A stretch of 64,000 bases of DNA from an uncultured Nioella sp. (GTDB taxonomy: Bacteria; Pseudomonadota; Alphaproteobacteria; Rhodobacterales; Rhodobacteraceae), in assembly GCA_947495575.1 (NCBI GenBank), contig CANLZL010000002.1, positions 124,001-188,000 of the forward strand, read 5' to 3'. Every line of letters starts with the position of its first letter. Position 1 is the stretch's first letter. This document shows, in pieces, positions 54,061 through 63,966 of this stretch. The notes beneath the pieces were generated by a model, which was given only the letters and a program-made list of their open reading frames with translations, was not told where the DNA came from and searched no databases. The translations under genes and the position numbers were made by a program.

Positions 54061-56858
54061 TCCGCATGCTCCTGAGTTTGTGGCGGCTGTTGAAGGGCCT
54101 GGTCGATGAATAGCGCAGATTTTGCCTGTTGATCTGACAAAATTTCGGCCAGTTCAGCGATATCTGCGACATTCGCCTCACGCGTTACGAACGCGCGGCC
54201 GCCTTGCCCGATCTCTTCCAGATCCAAAGGTCTGTCCGTTAACAGGCGTGCGGCTTGATTGATCCGGCTGAAAGTCGCATGTGCGGTTGTCAGGTGTTCC
54301 ACCGATTTGACGTCCAACCAGCCTATACGGGATGCACAAGCCAACTGGCCGGGGATATCCCGCACAAGCGACCCGGCCATAACGGCGGCGGCCTCGGCGA
54401 TCAGCTCGATATCCTTCATCCGGCCTGGACCTTCTTTATCACCAATTGCAGTACCGGCCCGACCTGCCGCCGCCAAACGCTCACGCATCTCCGATACATC
54501 CGCAACGATTTTTTCAGGATCTTTTTCACGCGACAGAACTTCAGATCGGACGGCTTCAATATCTAGCAAAAGGGACGGGTCACCGGCAATCGGACGCGCC
54601 CGAGTCAGCGCCAAATGTTCCCATGTCCATGCTTCGGTCAGCTGGTAATTTCGAAAGCTGGCGATGGACGTCGCGACCGGCCCCTGCCGTCCCGAAGGCC
54701 GCAACCGCATATCCACCTCATAGAGTTTTCCCTCTCCCGTGGGCGCAGACAGCGCGGTAATCAGCGTCTTGGTGGCTTTGGCGAACCATCCACGCGGGTC
54801 AAGCGGTCGAGGACCATCTGTGAAATCCACGTCGCCCGCATCATAGATAACAATCAAATCCAGATCGGATCCCGCCGAGAGCCGCCCTGCCCCCAAGCTT
54901 CCCATGGCAACAACCGCCCCGCCGCGTCCGGGTGCGGGTCCATGCCTGCGCGCAACTTCGTCGCAAACACGTGGCCACAAGGCATGCACAATCGTCGTGG
55001 CCAGTTCTGAATATTCTGACCCTGCCGTTTCTGCCGAGATCAATCCGCGCAAGTGGTGCACCCCGATCCGGAAATGCCATTCCTTCATCCAACGTCGGGT
55101 TGTGTCCAGAACGCCCTCATAATCCAAACCGTCAAGCGCTTGGGCCAGATCCGCCTGCAAATCCGCTGCACTTGGCCATGGCTCAAAAAAGCCGCCGCCG
55201 ATCACCGCATCCAACACGCCCGAGTTGCGCGACAGATAGCGCGACAGGCCTGGTGCCGTGCCGCAAATATCTACGATCAACTCGACAAGTGGCGGGTTCG
55301 CCTCAAACAGCGAAAACAGTTGAACACCTGCCGGAAGGCCCCGCAAGAACCCATCAAAATTTGACAATGCTTCTTCTGGGCGCGCTGTTTCCGCGAACCG
55401 GGCCAGCAAGTCAGGTTTAAGGCGCGCAAAAATCGCTTGGCCCCGTTCGGATCGCAGCGCGGGATACCCGGGCCACCGGGCAACAATCGCCTCGGACGCA
55501 TCTGAAAGCTCCGCTTGCGGGCCCTCCGTTTTTTCCGGCTGAAAAAACGGCTCGCAAAGCGCATCAACGTCGGCCAAACGCGCCTGCAAATCGGCCCGAA
55601 AGGCCGCTACATCGGCAACGCCACAGAAATTCGCAAGCCGATGAAATCCTTCGTCAGATTTAGGCAGCGAATGGGTCTGCGCATCATTGATCATCTGCAG
55701 TCTGTGCTCGATCTCGCGGTGCAAACGGTAGTGGTTGATCAACTTCTCTGCGGTCGCCGGCTGAACCCAATCTTTACGCGCCAAAACATCCAGCGCCTCG
55801 ACAGTGCCACGGGGCCGCAGCTCGGGATCGCGTCCGCCCGAAACAATCTGGCGGGTCTGGGCGAAGAATTCGATCTCGCGAATGCCTCCGGCCCCCAGTT
55901 TCATATTGTGATTTTCCAACTTGATTGGACCGTGCAAGCCTTTATGCGCGCGAATGCGCTGGCGCATATCCTGCGTGTCCTGAATGGCGGCAAAGTCCAG
56001 ATGGCGGCGCCAGACAAAAGGTGTCAGCGCCTTCAGGAACCGCTGGCCGGCAGCGACATCACCTGCTGCGGCGCGGGCTTTGATATAGGCGGCGCGTTCC
56101 CAATTTCGTCCCTCTGCCTCGTAGTAGCGTTCCGCGGCCGCCATCGAAATGCAAACGGGCGTTACCGACGCATCAGGGCGCAGCCGCAAATCCGTTCGAA
56201 AAACATATCCTTCGGCGGTTTTGTCAGACAGAGTTGCCGCCATTCGACGGGTGGCCTTGATGAAACTGGCACGCGCGTCCATCTCATCGCCGGGGTCGAA
56301 TTGGGTTTCGTCAAACAGGCAGATCAGGTCAATATCCGAGGAATAATTCAGTTCAAAAGCGCCGCCTTTGCCCATAGCAATGGCCACCATTCCGCGCCCT
56401 GCAGCCCCGTCTTCTTCGGTAAAGCCAGGGATTTTTCCGCGTCGGGCTTCGGCAGCGACAAAGTTGCGTATCGCTACATCGGTCGCAGCATCCGCAAACC
56501 GGGTCAGGAACCCGGTCACATCCTCCAACGACCAAACCCCACCTAAATCCGCAAGTCCGGAATAGAGAGCAACCCGGCGCTTCAGTCGCCTGAGCCCCGA
56601 TGCCAAATCTTTCAACTCAAACGAAGCCGCCTCGCTTAGAACCTCCGACACAACGTCACTGTCTTCCTTGGTCAGCGCCTTTTGAATCCAGGACGATTCC
56701 TTGCCGATCAGACTGGTCAAGAATGGGCTGCATCCCGCCGCCGCCACGATCAGTTCCCGTAAGTCCGGCGGCAAATCCGGCACATGATCCAAAGCATCCC
56801 TACCCTTGTCAGGATCAAACGGGATCGGTGCGCGGGTCATTCGGGAGGAAAAAGACAT
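54057..56858 (-). CDS. glnE: Bifunctional glutamine synthetase adenylyltransferase/deadenylase
   Basis: GlnE adenylylates and deadenylylates glutamine synthetase in response to PII proteins, adjusting nitrogen assimilation. The 933-residue length is normal. Two nucleotidyltransferase domains are clear: the N-terminal deadenylylase with MGKGGAFELNYSSDIDLICLF and the C-terminal adenylylase with MGSLGAGRLSAGSDLDLIVI, each with the two catalytic Asp residues (DIDL, DLDL). No strong Shine-Dalgarno marks the start, and a second in-frame ATG lies six codons on. It is divergent from the YbaK-like gene. Confidence 0.97.
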   Translation of the reverse strand: MSFSSRMTRAPIPFDPDKGRDALDHVPDLPPDLRELIVAAAGCSPFLTSLIGKESSWIQKALTKEDSDVVSEVLSEAASFELKDLASGLRRLKRRVALYSGLADLGGVWSLEDVTGFLTRFADAATDVAIRNFVAAEARRGKIPGFTEEDGAAGRGMVAIAMGKGGAFELNYSSDIDLICLFDETQFDPGDEMDARASFIKATRRMAATLSDKTAEGYVFRTDLRLRPDASVTPVCISMAAAERYYEAEGRNWERAAYIKARAAAGDVAAGQRFLKALTPFVWRRHLDFAAIQDTQDMRQRIRAHKGLHGPIKLENHNMKLGAGGIREIEFFAQTRQIVSGGRDPELRPRGTVEALDVLARKDWVQPATAEKLINHYRLHREIEHRLQMINDAQTHSLPKSDEGFHRLANFCGVADVAAFRADLQARLADVDALCEPFFQPEKTEGPQAELSDASEAIVARWPGYPALRSERGQAIFARLKPDLLARFAETARPEEALSNFDGFLRGLPAGVQLFSLFEANPPLVELIVDICGTAPGLSRYLSRNSGVLDAVIGGGFFEPWPSAADLQADLAQALDGLDYEGVLDTTRRWMKEWHFRIGVHHLRGLISAETAGSEYSELATTIVHALWPRVCDEVARRHGPAPGRGGAVVAMGSLGAGRLSAGSDLDLIVIYDAGDVDFTDGPRPLDPRGWFAKATKTLITALSAPTGEGKLYEVDMRLRPSGRQGPVATSIASFRNYQLTEAWTWEHLALTRARPIAGDPSLLLDIEAVRSEVLSREKDPEKIVADVSEMRERLAAAGRAGTAIGDKEGPGRMKDIELIAEAAAVMAGSLVRDIPGQLACASRIGWLDVKSVEHLTTAHATFSRINQAARLLTDRPLDLEEIGQGGRAFVTREANVADIAELAEILSDQQAKSALFIDQALQQPPQTQEHAE

Positions 56859-56955
56859 GATGCAGTTTTGGCCCGGCCAGATGGCAAGGTCAATTGCTTG
56901 CGCTGCCGCGCCCCTGGCTCCATTTTGGCAAATGATTCAAGAACTGGACAGATAG

Positions 56956-57426
56956 ATGAGCAAGAGTTTGAAACGGGTCGCGCATGCGCTGGATGCTGCG
57001 GACATAGCCGCAGAAATCATCGAAATGGCAGATGGCACGCGCACGGCAGCAGATGCAGCCAAGGCGGCCGGCTGCGCCTTGGATCAGATTGCCAAATCGA
57101 TCATTTTCCGCGGCGAAACCTCTGAGGTGGCCCTTTTATTCGTCACGGCCGGGGGCAATCAGGTTTGTGCCGAAAAGGCATCGGCCTTGGCGGGCGAGGC
57201 CTTGGGGAAAGCAGATGCCAAACTAATCCGTGCGCAAACCGGATTTGCCATAGGCGGTGTTGCACCGATCGGACATCTTTCGCCCATCCGGGCATGGTTT
57301 GATCCGCGCTTGTGTGACTTCCAAACGGTTTATGCAGCAGCTGGAACACCGCGGCATATCTTTGCTATCAATCCGAATGAACTGATAAGGTTGTCCGGCG
57401 GCGTTTTGGCAGATTTCACTCTGTAA
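56956..57426 (+). CDS. YbaK/ProX-type aminoacyl-tRNA deacylase
   Basis: These proteins hydrolyse mischarged aminoacyl-tRNAs such as Cys- or Ala-tRNA(Pro). The 156-residue protein has the family's catalytic lysine, K47, in DQIAKSIIF, and the substrate loop GGVAPIGH. The length fits stand-alone YbaK/EbsC-type enzymes; the precise amino acid specificity is not readable. Its last 11 bases overlap the convergent lpxB gene. Confidence 0.94.
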   Translation: MSKSLKRVAHALDAADIAAEIIEMADGTRTAADAAKAAGCALDQIAKSIIFRGETSEVALLFVTAGGNQVCAEKASALAGEALGKADAKLIRAQTGFAIGGVAPIGHLSPIRAWFDPRLCDFQTVYAAAGTPRHIFAINPNELIRLSGGVLADFTL

Positions 57427-58615
57427 CGGGGCGTTCTGACCATCCGATGTGATCCAACACCGATCGTGCGGCCCGCAACCCCGGTGCATCACCGGCTTCG
57501 CCCAACCGCGTCATGGTCAATTCCATAGCCTGCATCTGCGCGGATCTGGCCGCCGGATTGGACAACAACGCAGAAATTGCAGGGGCAATCTTTGCGGCCT
57601 CGCAATCAGGTCCCAGATATTCAGGAATGGTCCGGCTCTCTGCGATCAAATTAACCAATGTGACCGTGTCGATGGAAACCATACGCTTGATAATGTGCCA
57701 ACTGACGCGGTTCATGTCATAGGCAACCACCATCGGTGTGCGGGCAGCGGCCAATTCCAAAGACACTGTTCCAGAGGAAGCCAGCGCCACATCTGCCGCT
57801 GCAAATGCGGCGCGCTTCCGGCCAGCGAATTCTTCCGCCGGCTCTTCATTCGGGTCCAGCAAAATGGGTTGAACCGGCCAGTCTGCCACCATTTCCCGCA
57901 AAGCCGGCGCCACATGGGCGACCATCGGCAAAACCACCTGAAGGTCAGGATGGTCCCGCATAAGCCGACCCAGAGTGTCTGCAAATACCGAACCCACCCG
58001 GCTGATCTCTGACCTGCGGGAACCCGGCAAAAGCAGCAACAGCGGAGCATTTTCTTTTACGCCCGTCTCATGGCGAAACTTGCGGGCCTCTTCGGCGTTG
58101 GCCAGGGGTTCTTCTGTCACCGGGTGGCCGACGAAATCACAGCTCATCCCCGCCGCTTCCATATAGGGCGGCTCAAAAGGAAACAGCGCCAGAACATGAT
58201 CAATCGAGCGCGCCATTTTGATGGCCCGTTTCGGCCGCCACGCCCAAACCGTTGGCGCGACATAGTGAATGGTTGGAATATTGGGCGCCGTTTCACGCAA
58301 CTGCCTGGCCGCGCGTAGCGAGAAGTCAGGGCTGTCGATCGTGATGAACACGTCGGGCTGCAGCTCGGCCGCAGCAACCGCAGCCTTGCGCTTTAGCGCA
58401 AAGAGATGCCGCAACTTCGGTAGCACCTCTGCCAAACCCATCACCGACAGCTCCTCCATAGGAAAGAGGCTGTCCATTCCTTGCGCCATCATCAATGGCC
58501 CGCCAACCCCGTGAAAAGAGATGTCAGGGCACAGCGATTTCAGCCCAACCATCAGGGCCGCACCCAGTCGATCACCTGACGGTTCGCCAGAAATCAGGAA
58601 GACGGTCAGGGTCAC
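57416..58615 (-). CDS. lpxB: Lipid-A-disaccharide synthase
   Basis: LpxB, a GT19 glycosyltransferase, condenses UDP-2,3-diacylglucosamine and lipid X. The protein of about 399 residues starts FLISGEPSGDRLGA and has PTIHYVAPTVWAWRPKR, then FVGHPVTEEP and LLLPGSRRSEIS in the acceptor and donor sites. The GTG at 58615 overlaps the lpxI stop by GTGA, which I prefer to an ATG at 58627. It is the last gene of the envelope operon and overlaps ybaK tail-to-tail by 11 bases. Confidence 0.97.
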   Translation of the reverse strand: MTLTVFLISGEPSGDRLGAALMVGLKSLCPDISFHGVGGPLMMAQGMDSLFPMEELSVMGLAEVLPKLRHLFALKRKAAVAAAELQPDVFITIDSPDFSLRAARQLRETAPNIPTIHYVAPTVWAWRPKRAIKMARSIDHVLALFPFEPPYMEAAGMSCDFVGHPVTEEPLANAEEARKFRHETGVKENAPLLLLLPGSRRSEISRVGSVFADTLGRLMRDHPDLQVVLPMVAHVAPALREMVADWPVQPILLDPNEEPAEEFAGRKRAAFAAADVALASSGTVSLELAAARTPMVVAYDMNRVSWHIIKRMVSIDTVTLVNLIAESRTIPEYLGPDCEAAKIAPAISALLSNPAARSAQMQAMELTMTRLGEAGDAPGLRAARSVLDHIGWSERPVTE

Positions 58616-59403
58616 GTTGCGGCCCAAATGGAAACGTCTGCCGCCTCGGCCGCGGCGATTGTCGCCTCACGGTCAAGGATCAGAACGCCATTGGCGGCAA
58701 TTTCGATGCCAGAGAGGCCTGCTTCGGCCACTTTCATGATCGTGGACGGTCCGATGACCGGGATATCCATCCGCAAATCTTGAGACGGTTTTGGGCGTTT
58801 TACAAGAACGCCGCCGCTGTTTGGCGCGGAAACAGCCACAAACCGCAGCATTGCGTCCGTGCCCTGCAAAGTCTCGATACCGATCACCTGCCCTTTAGCG
58901 ACAACCGCCCCCTGACCGACATCCAAAGGACCAAGTGCATGTAAGACAGAGCGGGCGCGGTCAGCGTCATTTTGTTGTGCTTCTATGATTTCACCGGCGA
59001 TGACACCTTCATCGGCCAAAAGATCTGGCCTCAATGCGCCGGCCCCTAGGACAGTGAAGCCTTGCTCTTCAAAAATCGCTACGATTTCGCGCAGCAATTC
59101 ATCATCTCCTTTGGCAAAACTCGCCATCAGCCGCGGCAACAAAACCATGGTTTCCGGATCCAACAGCGCGGGGTTAAACTCAGGGCGGCTCAGTGCACCC
59201 GCAAAACACAGCTCGGTCACACCCTGCGCATGCAGGTCCGAGAACAGCTTGCCAAATTGTTCAAACTTGGCCGGGATGTCCGGCGCGTCCAACGGCTCTG
59301 AAGCAACGCCTTCGAGGCGCACGATATAGGCTGGTCCGGCTTTCAAAAGCAGTTCTGGTAACAGGCCTGCGCCCGCTATGATCGCTCGGTTCATCACTTT
59401 CAC
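58612..59403 (-). CDS. lpxI: UDP-2,3-diacylglucosamine pyrophosphatase LpxI
   Basis: LpxI cleaves UDP-2,3-diacylglucosamine to lipid X in alphaproteobacteria, replacing LpxH. The 263-residue protein matches DUF1009/LpxI: AIIAGAGLLPELLLK at the start, LLADEGVIAGEI in the middle, and the C-terminal block RMDIPVIGPSTIMKVAEAG with IEIAANGVLILDRE. The start is GTG at 59403 overlapping the lpxA stop, or an ATG three codons on. Its place between lpxA and lpxB is the standard order. Confidence 0.97.
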   Translation of the reverse strand: MKVMNRAIIAGAGLLPELLLKAGPAYIVRLEGVASEPLDAPDIPAKFEQFGKLFSDLHAQGVTELCFAGALSRPEFNPALLDPETMVLLPRLMASFAKGDDELLREIVAIFEEQGFTVLGAGALRPDLLADEGVIAGEIIEAQQNDADRARSVLHALGPLDVGQGAVVAKGQVIGIETLQGTDAMLRFVAVSAPNSGGVLVKRPKPSQDLRMDIPVIGPSTIMKVAEAGLSGIEIAANGVLILDREATIAAAEAADVSIWAAT

Positions 59404-60206
59404 CTAGGGGTCAGGAAAGAACGATCGCTCTCGCCCATGATGAATTGCAAAATGTTGTCCACGTATTCCGATCCACCCTCGGCATTGTCGGCTGACAACG
59501 CCTGAGCCCGGTCCATGAACGATCCATCCCCGTTGGCCAGTTTTTTGAACGCCGACCGCAGGGCTGAAATATCGGCACGAGACACCCCGCGCCGCTTGAG
59601 CCCGACCAGGTTCAACCCGTCCAACTCGCCCCTCGGACCCTGAACCAAACCATAGGGCAGCACGTCATTGGTCACCATGGTCAGCGCGCCGATGATTGCG
59701 CCTTGCCCGATCCGCACCCATTGATGGATGCCAGACAACCCGCCTAGAATTACATCATCCCCGATCACACAATGCCCGGCAACGGCTGCCGAGTTCACGA
59801 CGATTACCCGGTCGCCAACCTGCGCATCATGGGCCACGTGGCACCCGGCCAGAAACAGACCATCATCACCGATCCGAGTGACACCGCCACCGCCTTCGGT
59901 GCCGGTATTGATGGTGACATTTTCGCGAATACGATTGCGGGCGCCAATGATCAGCTGCGTGTGTTCCCCTTTGAATTTTTGGTCCTGCGGGATTTCACCA
60001 ATGACCGAAAACGGAAAAATGACAGTGTCGTCGCCGATGGTGGTCTGGCCCGCAATCACAACATGCGATTTCAATTCAACGCCAGCGCCCAGACAAACCT
60101 CTGACCCGACAATTGAAAACGGACCAATGCGGCAACCGGGTCCGATGCTGGCGCCGTCTTCGACAATGGCTGAGCTGTGAATTTCCGCACTAGGGTCAAT
60201 GCCCAT
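59400..60206 (-). CDS. lpxA: UDP-N-acetylglucosamine acyltransferase
   Basis: LpxA transfers a 3-hydroxyacyl chain from acyl-ACP to UDP-GlcNAc, the first step of lipid A synthesis. The 268-residue protein is a hexapeptide-repeat beta-helix with the catalytic His126 in GCHVAHDAQVGD, the acyl-binding region GLSGIHQWVRIGQGAIIGAL, and the C-terminal helical domain with NLVGLKRRGVSRADI. It starts five bases after fabZ and overlaps lpxI. Confidence 0.98.
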   Translation of the reverse strand: MGIDPSAEIHSSAIVEDGASIGPGCRIGPFSIVGSEVCLGAGVELKSHVVIAGQTTIGDDTVIFPFSVIGEIPQDQKFKGEHTQLIIGARNRIRENVTINTGTEGGGGVTRIGDDGLFLAGCHVAHDAQVGDRVIVVNSAAVAGHCVIGDDVILGGLSGIHQWVRIGQGAIIGALTMVTNDVLPYGLVQGPRGELDGLNLVGLKRRGVSRADISALRSAFKKLANGDGSFMDRAQALSADNAEGGSEYVDNILQFIMGESDRSFLTPR

Positions 60207-60211
60207 CGCAC

Positions 60212-60682
60212 TTACCCCTCGGCCTGGAAGTCCATCATCGCGGTAAACTCTGCCTCGCAGGCCAGCTCTCCCTCAACCTCGGCACGGCCAGAAAAACGCC
60301 AGACCTTACCGCCGGGCTTGCCACGCGTCACTGTCACATTCAGTTCCAGCACGTCACCGGGGCCAACTTTCCGGCGGAACTTAGCCTTGTCGATACCCAT
60401 GAAGTAGACAAGGAAATTCTTGTCGGCCAAATCGGCAGACACGCCGACCATTACGGCTGCTGCTTGTGCCATCGCCTCAATTATCGTCACACCCGGCATA
60501 ACCGGCACACCGGGGAAATGCCCCTGAAAATGCGGTTCATTCATCGTGACATTCTTGATCCCAACAGCGCTTTGAAACGGCACGATATCCCGAACTTTGT
60601 CGACCAAGAGAAACGGATAGCGATGCGGAATAATCCGTTGAATGAGGTCAATATCGGCGGTGGTTGGAGTCTCGGCTGTCAT
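60212..60682 (-). CDS. fabZ: 3-hydroxyacyl-ACP dehydratase
   Basis: FabZ dehydrates 3-hydroxyacyl-ACP in fatty acid elongation and competes with LpxA for the same substrate. The 156-residue hotdog protein has the catalytic His55 in [14 protein letters not shown] and Glu69 in IIEAMAQAA. The ATG at 60682, with AGGAC upstream, gives the normal length; a longer start at 60745 adds 21 polar residues. It lies between skp and lpxA in the envelope operon. Confidence 0.97.
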   Translation of the reverse strand: MTAETPTTADIDLIQRIIPHRYPFLLVDKVRDIVPFQSAVGIKNVTMNEPHFQGHFPGVPVMPGVTIIEAMAQAAAVMVGVSADLADKNFLVYFMGIDKAKFRRKVGPGDVLELNVTVTRGKPGGKVWRFSGRAEVEGELACEAEFTAMMDFQAEG

Positions 60683-60751
60683 TGGCAGCGGTCCTTTTTG
60701 ATCGTCGTCGCTACGAGGGGTATCAAGTTGCGGGCAGGCCGACAAGCGCCG

Positions 60752-61339
60752 CTATGGCGCTGAGGTTGTCAGGCGATCAAAGATCGGAATATCGCCGCCA
60801 TCGCCCAAAACCGTGTTAATCCGGTCAAGCGCCGCTTCGGTTATATCGGTGCCCTCAATGGCGTAAATCACAGCACGGGAATCGAGCACGGCCGCCGCCC
60901 CACGATCAATAAGGACCTGCTCCAACACGGGTGTCGTCAATTGAAGAAAGACCAATTGGGCTTCATCGGCGACCGCGTTTATATCCCTTAGACGCGCCTC
61001 TTGCGCCGACCTGATTTCTTCGACCCTCTGGTCGAATTCGGCAGCAACTTCTTGAAACGCTGCCGGATCCATCGTCGCGCGAAGATCGGTCAGTTCTTGT
61101 TCTTCGGCCAGCAAAGCAGCTTCGAGTTCGCGGTTTTCTGCAGCGAGAGCGTTGGACGCCTGTTCCAATTCCCGTTGAAGGCGCAACCCGAATTCGGATT
61201 CTGTAAACAGACGTTCCTGATCGAGAATGGCAATGGGCGGTCCATCCACTCGCCCAATCGACAATGGTTGAGCGTATCCAGCCGATGCGCCAATGGCGAC
61301 GCAAAGGCAAAGCAATTTCGAAATGTGGTTCAGGCCCAT
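60752..61339 (-). CDS. skp: Periplasmic chaperone Skp/OmpH
   Basis: Skp binds unfolded outer-membrane proteins in the periplasm and hands them to BamA. The 195-residue protein has a signal peptide (ending AGYAQ), the family start RVDGPPIAILDQERLFTES, a long coiled-coil middle rich in Glu and Arg, and the C-terminal AVIYAIEGTDITEAALDRIN block. It sits nine bases after bamA, the usual order. Confidence 0.93.
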   Translation of the reverse strand: MGLNHISKLLCLCVAIGASAGYAQPLSIGRVDGPPIAILDQERLFTESEFGLRLQRELEQASNALAAENRELEAALLAEEQELTDLRATMDPAAFQEVAAEFDQRVEEIRSAQEARLRDINAVADEAQLVFLQLTTPVLEQVLIDRGAAAVLDSRAVIYAIEGTDITEAALDRINTVLGDGGDIPIFDRLTTSAP

Positions 61340-61348
61340 CGACCAGAT

Positions 61349-63664
61349 TTAGAACCGGGCCTCGACCGTGAAGTCGAAGCTGCGGGTCCGGTCATAGGTT
61401 TCCGATTGCAGAACACGGGTGAAGTTGAACCGAAGCGGTCCGATGGCCGTGTCCCAAAAGATTGAAAACCCTACGGATTGGCGAATATTCATCGAGGCAT
61501 CGATGGCCGCGATGCCCATTGTGTCATCCAGGCCCCAGACCGATCCGATGTCATAAAACAAACCACCAGAAATGCCATATTCCTCGGGCAAACCAATTGG
61601 GAAGGCCGTTTCGAACCGGGCAACGGCATAATAATTGCCGCCCAATGCGTCCAGAGCAGTGGTTGCGTCGGTCAAGTCGCGCGGCCCAAGGCCGTTGGCC
61701 TCAAACCCGCGGATCGTCCGTCCACCAAGGCGGTAGCGATCAAGAATGTTGCTGTTGCCGTCAATCATATGCAGCGCGCCGCCTTCGAGCGTTGCCCGCA
61801 AAGATACTTCTTCCCGCATGATCGAGGTTTCTGCCGTCACAGATGCTTCGGTGCGGATGAACCGAGAATCGCCGCCCAAGCCAGCGAATTCCTGACCAAA
61901 TCCAATTTCCACACCTGCATTGGGGTTCAGACCCGTTCCACGCGTGTCATAGGTATACTGATAGCCAATCGAGCTGCTGATGTATTCGCCAGCTTCTGCC
62001 TGCAGCAGCGCAGATGCGCCCGCGTCGACACTCAACAATTCCGTGTAATTCGCGCTGTAGTAGACGTTCAGATCAGAGTTGGACGACAGAGGGAACCTTA
62101 GCGACGGACGCAGCGCCGCCGAAACAGTGTCGAAGGTCGAGCTTTGGCTTGAAGTCGTGCGGTAATAGGCCTGCAAGCCGAACCCAAGATCGCGTCCAAG
62201 CAACGCGGGTTCAAAGAAGTTGAAGGACAGACTGCGGGAGTCAGATGTCGTATCAATGCCAAAGCTGACCGTTTGGCCACGCCCAAGGAAGTTTTGCTCC
62301 GAGAAATTGATCGCGACACCAATGCCATCATCTGATCCGTAGGTGGCGCTGAACCCAAGAGATCCTGTTGGCTGCTCTTCCACGTCCACATCCACGATTA
62401 CCTGGTCGTCAGTTGATCCGGGCCGTGCAGCCACCTGAACATCTGCGAAATAGGACAAGGCACGAATGCGTTCGGCCCCTTGGCGAATTTCACTCGGGTC
62501 AAGCGGGTCGCCCTCTGCCGACCGGAACTGGCGACGGATTACCCGATCAAGCGTTGTGACATTGCCCTCAATATCAATGCGCTCAACGAACACGCGTTCA
62601 CCACGGGTGATGTTAAACTCAATATCCAAGGTCAGATCAGCGTCATTGCGTGTCAGACGCGGCTCGATCCGAATAAACCGCAACCCCTGCTCAGAGGACA
62701 GGTTTTCCATCCGTGTGATCGTCGTATCAACAAGCCGAGGCGAATAAGTCATGCCGCTGCGCAGGCGGATCACATCCTGGTATTCATCCGGGTCAATTTC
62801 CGGCAAATCGCTTACTGTGGTGATTTCACCAATCGAGAAGCTTTGGCCCTCGCGGATATTGAACGTGATGAAATAGGCATTCCGTTCGCGCGATAGTTCC
62901 GACACCACGCTCTGAACGGCAAAATCGACATAGCCGCGATCCCGATAGAAATCGGTCAACAGCTGCTCATCAAACGCAATCCGGTCAGCGACAAAGGTAT
63001 CCGAGCGGATCAGCTGGCGGAAGAACCCGGCCTGAGTGCTTTCCAGAACGCGGCGCAAACGACGGTCGGAATAGGAGCGGTTGCCAACAAAGGCCAGACG
63101 CTCGGTTTCAACGATGCGCCCTTCGGACACTTCAAACACCAGGTCGACACGGTTTTGGTCACGGCGAATAATTACTGGAGTTACGGTCGCGGCAAGGCGG
63201 CCCTGCGACCGATAGGCATCGGTCAAAATCGCGGCATCCTGCTCTGCGACCGAAGGGGAATACACCCGGCGCGGCTGAGACGTCAGCAATGGCAGGAGGT
63301 CATCATCATCAAGACGGCGATTGCCCTCGATATTGATGCGGTTGATTGTCGGATATTCTTGAACAAGAATGACAAGGCGGCTGCCCTGCGGGTCAATCTC
63401 TACCCGTTCAAACAGAGTCGAATTCTGCAGCCTTTGCAGCGCATCATTCAGTTCTGCCGCAGAAATAGTCTGACCCGACGGGATTGCAGCAAAGGCAAGG
63501 ACTGTTGCGTCATCTACGCGCTCATTGCCCTGAATATCATAGCTGGAAAACCGAAAGGCCTGCGCGTCAGCCGTTGTGGCGCCGAACATAAAAGTCGCGA
63601 CCAGCAGAATGAAAACTGCCGACATACGTCGCCACATAGCAATAGTAACCGCCAAATTCGCCAT
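61349..63664 (-). CDS. bamA: Outer membrane protein assembly factor BamA
   Basis: BamA inserts beta-barrel proteins into the outer membrane. From the ATG at 63664 (GGGGC upstream) the product has 771 residues: a signal peptide ending ADAQ, five POTRA domains (from FRFSSYDIQGNERVDDATVL onward), and a C-terminal 16-strand barrel ending with Phe (SFDFTVEARF). A GGRTIRGFEANGLGPRD stretch fits the conserved VRGF/Y loop. A longer in-frame start at 63745 would overlap the predicted promoter. It precedes skp, fabZ and the lpx genes. Confidence 0.97.
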   Translation of the reverse strand: MANLAVTIAMWRRMSAVFILLVATFMFGATTADAQAFRFSSYDIQGNERVDDATVLAFAAIPSGQTISAAELNDALQRLQNSTLFERVEIDPQGSRLVILVQEYPTINRINIEGNRRLDDDDLLPLLTSQPRRVYSPSVAEQDAAILTDAYRSQGRLAATVTPVIIRRDQNRVDLVFEVSEGRIVETERLAFVGNRSYSDRRLRRVLESTQAGFFRQLIRSDTFVADRIAFDEQLLTDFYRDRGYVDFAVQSVVSELSRERNAYFITFNIREGQSFSIGEITTVSDLPEIDPDEYQDVIRLRSGMTYSPRLVDTTITRMENLSSEQGLRFIRIEPRLTRNDADLTLDIEFNITRGERVFVERIDIEGNVTTLDRVIRRQFRSAEGDPLDPSEIRQGAERIRALSYFADVQVAARPGSTDDQVIVDVDVEEQPTGSLGFSATYGSDDGIGVAINFSEQNFLGRGQTVSFGIDTTSDSRSLSFNFFEPALLGRDLGFGLQAYYRTTSSQSSTFDTVSAALRPSLRFPLSSNSDLNVYYSANYTELLSVDAGASALLQAEAGEYISSSIGYQYTYDTRGTGLNPNAGVEIGFGQEFAGLGGDSRFIRTEASVTAETSIMREEVSLRATLEGGALHMIDGNSNILDRYRLGGRTIRGFEANGLGPRDLTDATTALDALGGNYYAVARFETAFPIGLPEEYGISGGLFYDIGSVWGLDDTMGIAAIDASMNIRQSVGFSIFWDTAIGPLRFNFTRVLQSETYDRTRSFDFTVEARF

Positions 63665-63701
63665 CGAATCTGCCCCGCCCAAGTAATGACATCCACCGCA
63701 A

Positions 63702-63740
63702 GCTCTATCGCGCGCAGATTGGGTTGTCAAAATGACAACC
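63702..63740 (-). promoter_or_regulatory. Predicted bamA promoter and overlapping palindrome
   Basis: The palindrome GGTTGTCA-AAA-TGACAACC (63722-63740) overlaps a TTGACA (63725-63730, minus strand). Seventeen bases further on is TAGAGC (63702-63707), a fair -10 match. The start point would lie about 30 bases before the bamA ATG. This is a consensus-based prediction only. Confidence 0.35.
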
Positions 63741-63840
63741 ACCACAGTGTGGGAGTATTTCCCAACCGTGGCACAAGATATACATATTTGGTGAGAATTG
63801 GCCGGATTTTGCCGATCCGACCGGTCGCAGAACTATCTGT

Positions 63841-63966
63841 TTAGAGGGTCACCAGCCAACCGGCGACGGTCAACGCCCCGACGATGGTAACCGGCACAAG
63901 AAAACGATCAATATTAATCTCAACAAAGAAGCTGATGCTCTTGTAGCTATCGGTAATCGTTTTCAT
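63841..63966 (-). CDS. Predicted 41-residue membrane peptide at the right edge
   Basis: An ATG at 63966 with GAGG eight bases upstream opens a 41-codon frame that begins MKTITDSYKSISFFVE and ends in a hydrophobic helix, PVTIVGALTVAGWLVTL. It lies upstream of bamA, where rseP is usually found, but does not resemble the RseP C-terminus. The frame also stays open upstream to the window edge, so it could instead be the tail of a longer protein. The Shine-Dalgarno favours a separate small gene. Confidence 0.4.
   Translation of the reverse strand: MKTITDSYKSISFFVEINIDRFLVPVTIVGALTVAGWLVTL

Noticed and set aside
55515-56546. A 343-codon frame opposite glnE
   Set aside because: It is an antisense shadow of a confident gene and its product resembles no known protein.
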